Shown in pieces: positions 14,690-15,169 of a stretch of DNA of 15,169 bases. Each line of letters begins with the position of its first letter. Within the stretch, counting starts at the first letter, position 1. A program made the translations under genes and the position numbers. The notes beneath the pieces are model-generated. The model was given only the letters and a program-made list of their open reading frames with translations. It was not told where the DNA came from and searched no databases. Source of the stretch: JACDBD01 sp050743385 (lineage in GTDB: Bacteria > Actinomycetota > Acidimicrobiia > IMCC26256 > JACDBD01); NCBI GenBank assembly GCA_050743385.1, contig JBOGFJ010000174.1, forward strand, positions 1-15,169, given 5' to 3'.

Positions 14690-15169
14690 GTGCGCCACGA
14701 CCGGTTGTCGGCCCTCGACTCCAGCTTCCTCCACCTCGAGCGGCTCGAGACGCCGATGCACGTCGGCGCCCTCAGCGTGTTCGAGGGGGAGCCGTTCCTC
14801 GACGACCGCGGTCACTTCCGTCTCGCCGACGTCCGCGACCTCGTGTCGTCGCGCCTCCATCTCATCCCGCGCTTTCGCAAGCGGCTCATGCACGTGCCGG
14901 GCGAGCTCGGTCGGCCCATCTGGGTCGACGACGACCGTTTCGACATCGGCTACCACGTTCGCCTCACCGCCCTCCCGGCACCGGGAACCCGCGCCCAGCT
15001 CCTCACACTCACCGAACGGCTCCAGGCGGGGTTGCTCGACCGCAGCCGGCCACTGTGGGAGTTGTGGTTCGTCGAGGGGCTCGAAGATGGCCACATCGCC
15101 CTGATCCAGAAGACCCACCACGCGCTCGTCGACGGCGTGTCGGGTGTCGACGTCGCCACGGTGCTGCTC
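14690..15169 (+). CDS. Wax ester synthase / diacylglycerol acyltransferase, 5' part
   Basis: The first 160 residues of a WS/DGAT (atf/tgs family) enzyme, cut by the window end. These enzymes transfer an acyl group from acyl-CoA to a fatty alcohol or diacylglycerol and drive storage-lipid formation at the membrane in actinobacteria. The start RLSALDSSFLHLERLETPMH and the segment following it (MHVGALSVFEG) are typical. The catalytic HHxxxDG motif is complete: H143, H144, D148 and G149 in KTHHALVDGVSG. The frame has no stop to the end of the window; full-length members have about 450-480 residues. The GTG at 14690 fits the usual N-terminus, lies 34 bases after the preceding stop and follows a -10 element, so the gene probably has its own promoter. 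Confidence 0.95.
   Translation, partial: MRHDRLSALDSSFLHLERLETPMHVGALSVFEGEPFLDDRGHFRLADVRDLVSSRLHLIPRFRKRLMHVPGELGRPIWVDDDRFDIGYHVRLTALPAPGTRAQLLTLTERLQAGLLDRSRPLWELWFVEGLEDGHIALIQKTHHALVDGVSGVDVATVLL

Overview
The window is about 15.2 kb of very GC-rich DNA with dense coding, many GTG/TTG starts and several apparently leaderless promoters. A wax-ester synthase/diacylglycerol acyltransferase (WS/DGAT) gene and an amtB-glnB-glnD nitrogen operon both fit a high-GC actinobacterium. The protein style suggests the Acidimicrobiia, but that is an inference from sequence alone. I saw no tRNA, rRNA, CRISPR, insertion sequence or prophage gene. No gene-free stretch exceeds about 110 bases.

Region 1 (2-5668, +) is one very large sensor protein: ten PAS domains in tandem, then GAF, GGDEF and EAL. 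Both the cyclic-di-GMP synthase and phosphodiesterase active sites look intact. Its N-terminus may lie outside the window.

Region 2 (5669-9985, +) is the nitrogen-control operon: ammonium channel AmtB, PII signal protein and the PII-modifying enzyme GlnD. The gap in front of amtB holds four phased half-sites that match the actinobacterial GlnR consensus closely. A strong GC hairpin without a T-tract lies between glnB and glnD and could tune glnD expression.

Region 3 (10052-10735, +) is a Nudix hydrolase of the YjhB type, probably on a leaderless mRNA. It ends at a 43-bp two-tier palindrome with a T-tract, placed between two converging genes.

Region 4 (13592-10791, -) is a three-gene operon: an AidB-like acyl-CoA dehydrogenase, an unrecognised 163-residue protein and orotate phosphoribosyltransferase (PyrE). 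PyrE supplies pyrimidine synthesis; the reason for linking it to an acyl-CoA dehydrogenase is not evident.

Region 5 (13661-14655, +) diverges from region 4. It encodes two small lipoproteins that look like tandem paralogues, the second probably starting at a CTG codon that overlaps the stop of the first. Region 6 (14690-15169, +) is the first 160 codons of the WS/DGAT.

The most notable points are the GlnR-like box, the ten-PAS sensor with its alternating domain classes, the 43-bp palindrome, the CTG start with paired lipoproteins, and the acyl-CoA dehydrogenase/unknown/pyrE operon. I did not find a clear-cut new multi-gene system.
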